Below are positions 63,877 to 64,000 of a DNA stretch of 64,000 nt, piece by piece. How positions within the stretch are numbered: the first letter of the stretch is position 1; each line of letters opens with the position of its first letter. The translations under genes were made by a program, and so were the position numbers. Source of the stretch: Prevotella sp. DNF00663 (GTDB lineage Bacteria > Bacteroidota > Bacteroidia > Bacteroidales > Bacteroidaceae); contig NZ_KQ960601.1 in NCBI RefSeq assembly GCF_001553265.1, positions 1 to 64,000 on the forward strand. The letters are read 5' to 3'. Below the pieces are notes generated by a model. The model was given only the letters and a program-made list of their open reading frames with translations. It was not told the origin of the DNA and ran no database searches.

Positions 63877-64000
63877 ATTTCTTATTGTTTAGACGATTAA
63901 ACTTAATTGGTCGTTACTAATATTATCTTGCGAAATTACAAAATATCCAATGAATACAGGAGCCAACCCCGCATAAAGATTGTTAAATCGTTTGAATACA

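Overview
The window is chromosomal DNA from a Bacteroidales bacterium, most likely of the Prevotella group (Prevotellaceae). Evidence for this is the SusC/SusD pair, a hybrid two-component regulator, promoters with a TAnnTTTG -7 element (often with TTTG about 19-20 nt upstream), genes without Shine-Dalgarno sequences, a DUF4492 protein ahead of cydAB, and short C-terminal tails of the type ending in GVYIQ.GKKVI.K that are common in Prevotella exported proteins. No phage, plasmid, intact insertion sequence, CRISPR array or rRNA gene was seen.

Layout. Positions 365-7168 (minus) hold a cation efflux protein and a tripartite efflux operon (coiled-coil protein, TolC, HlyD, two ABC-2 permeases, no ATPase). 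Positions 7407-10388 encode cytochrome bd oxidase with a small DUF4492 protein. Positions 10530-18593 carry housekeeping genes: cyclophilin, metallophosphoesterase, an OhrR-type regulator, Mrp ATPase, TrmB, a DUF975 protein, IlvE and a lipoprotein. Positions 18851-26310 form an operon of a giant alpha-2-macroglobulin-like protein, a DUF1573 protein and IspH.

Positions 26799-53434 are a 27-kb glycosaminoglycan utilisation locus (PUL), lying between tRNA-Gln and tRNA-Ser genes. The plus strand has a DUF4861 protein and the hybrid sensor/regulator. It is followed by an operon of PL8 chondroitinase-type lyase, GH88 unsaturated glucuronyl hydrolase, DUF4955 beta-helix protein, heparinase II/III-like lyase, a small secreted protein, an orphan PTS galactitol IIC-type permease, KduI and KduD. 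The convergent minus-strand operon is SusC, SusD, GH2 glycosidase and a Ser-type sulfatase. Probable flow: SusCD imports oligosaccharides, sulfatase and lyases trim them, and GH88 releases 4-deoxy-L-threo-5-hexosulose uronate (DKI). KduI here has an added signal peptide, so isomerisation probably happens in the periplasm. The IIC-like permease would then import the product for reduction by cytoplasmic KduD. This periplasmic KduI plus PTS-like permease arrangement is the most unusual biology in the window.

Positions 54209-59302 hold a DUF4468 protein, a small membrane protein, a putative porin, MenA and an HD-domain protein. Then come tRNA-Thr, tRNA-Gly, a decayed GH2 glycosidase 3' end and two tRNA-Lys genes. 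Positions 60344-63876 (minus) are SPOR lipoprotein, RuvX/YqgF, peptide deformylase and a TPR protein.

Intergenic DNA carries an approximately 86-bp dispersed repeat made of several small hairpins (four full copies and one partial). One copy lies inside the 5' coding region of the PUL GH2 gene. There are also long imperfect inverted repeats between genes and an inverted pair of another repeat between the two PUL operons.
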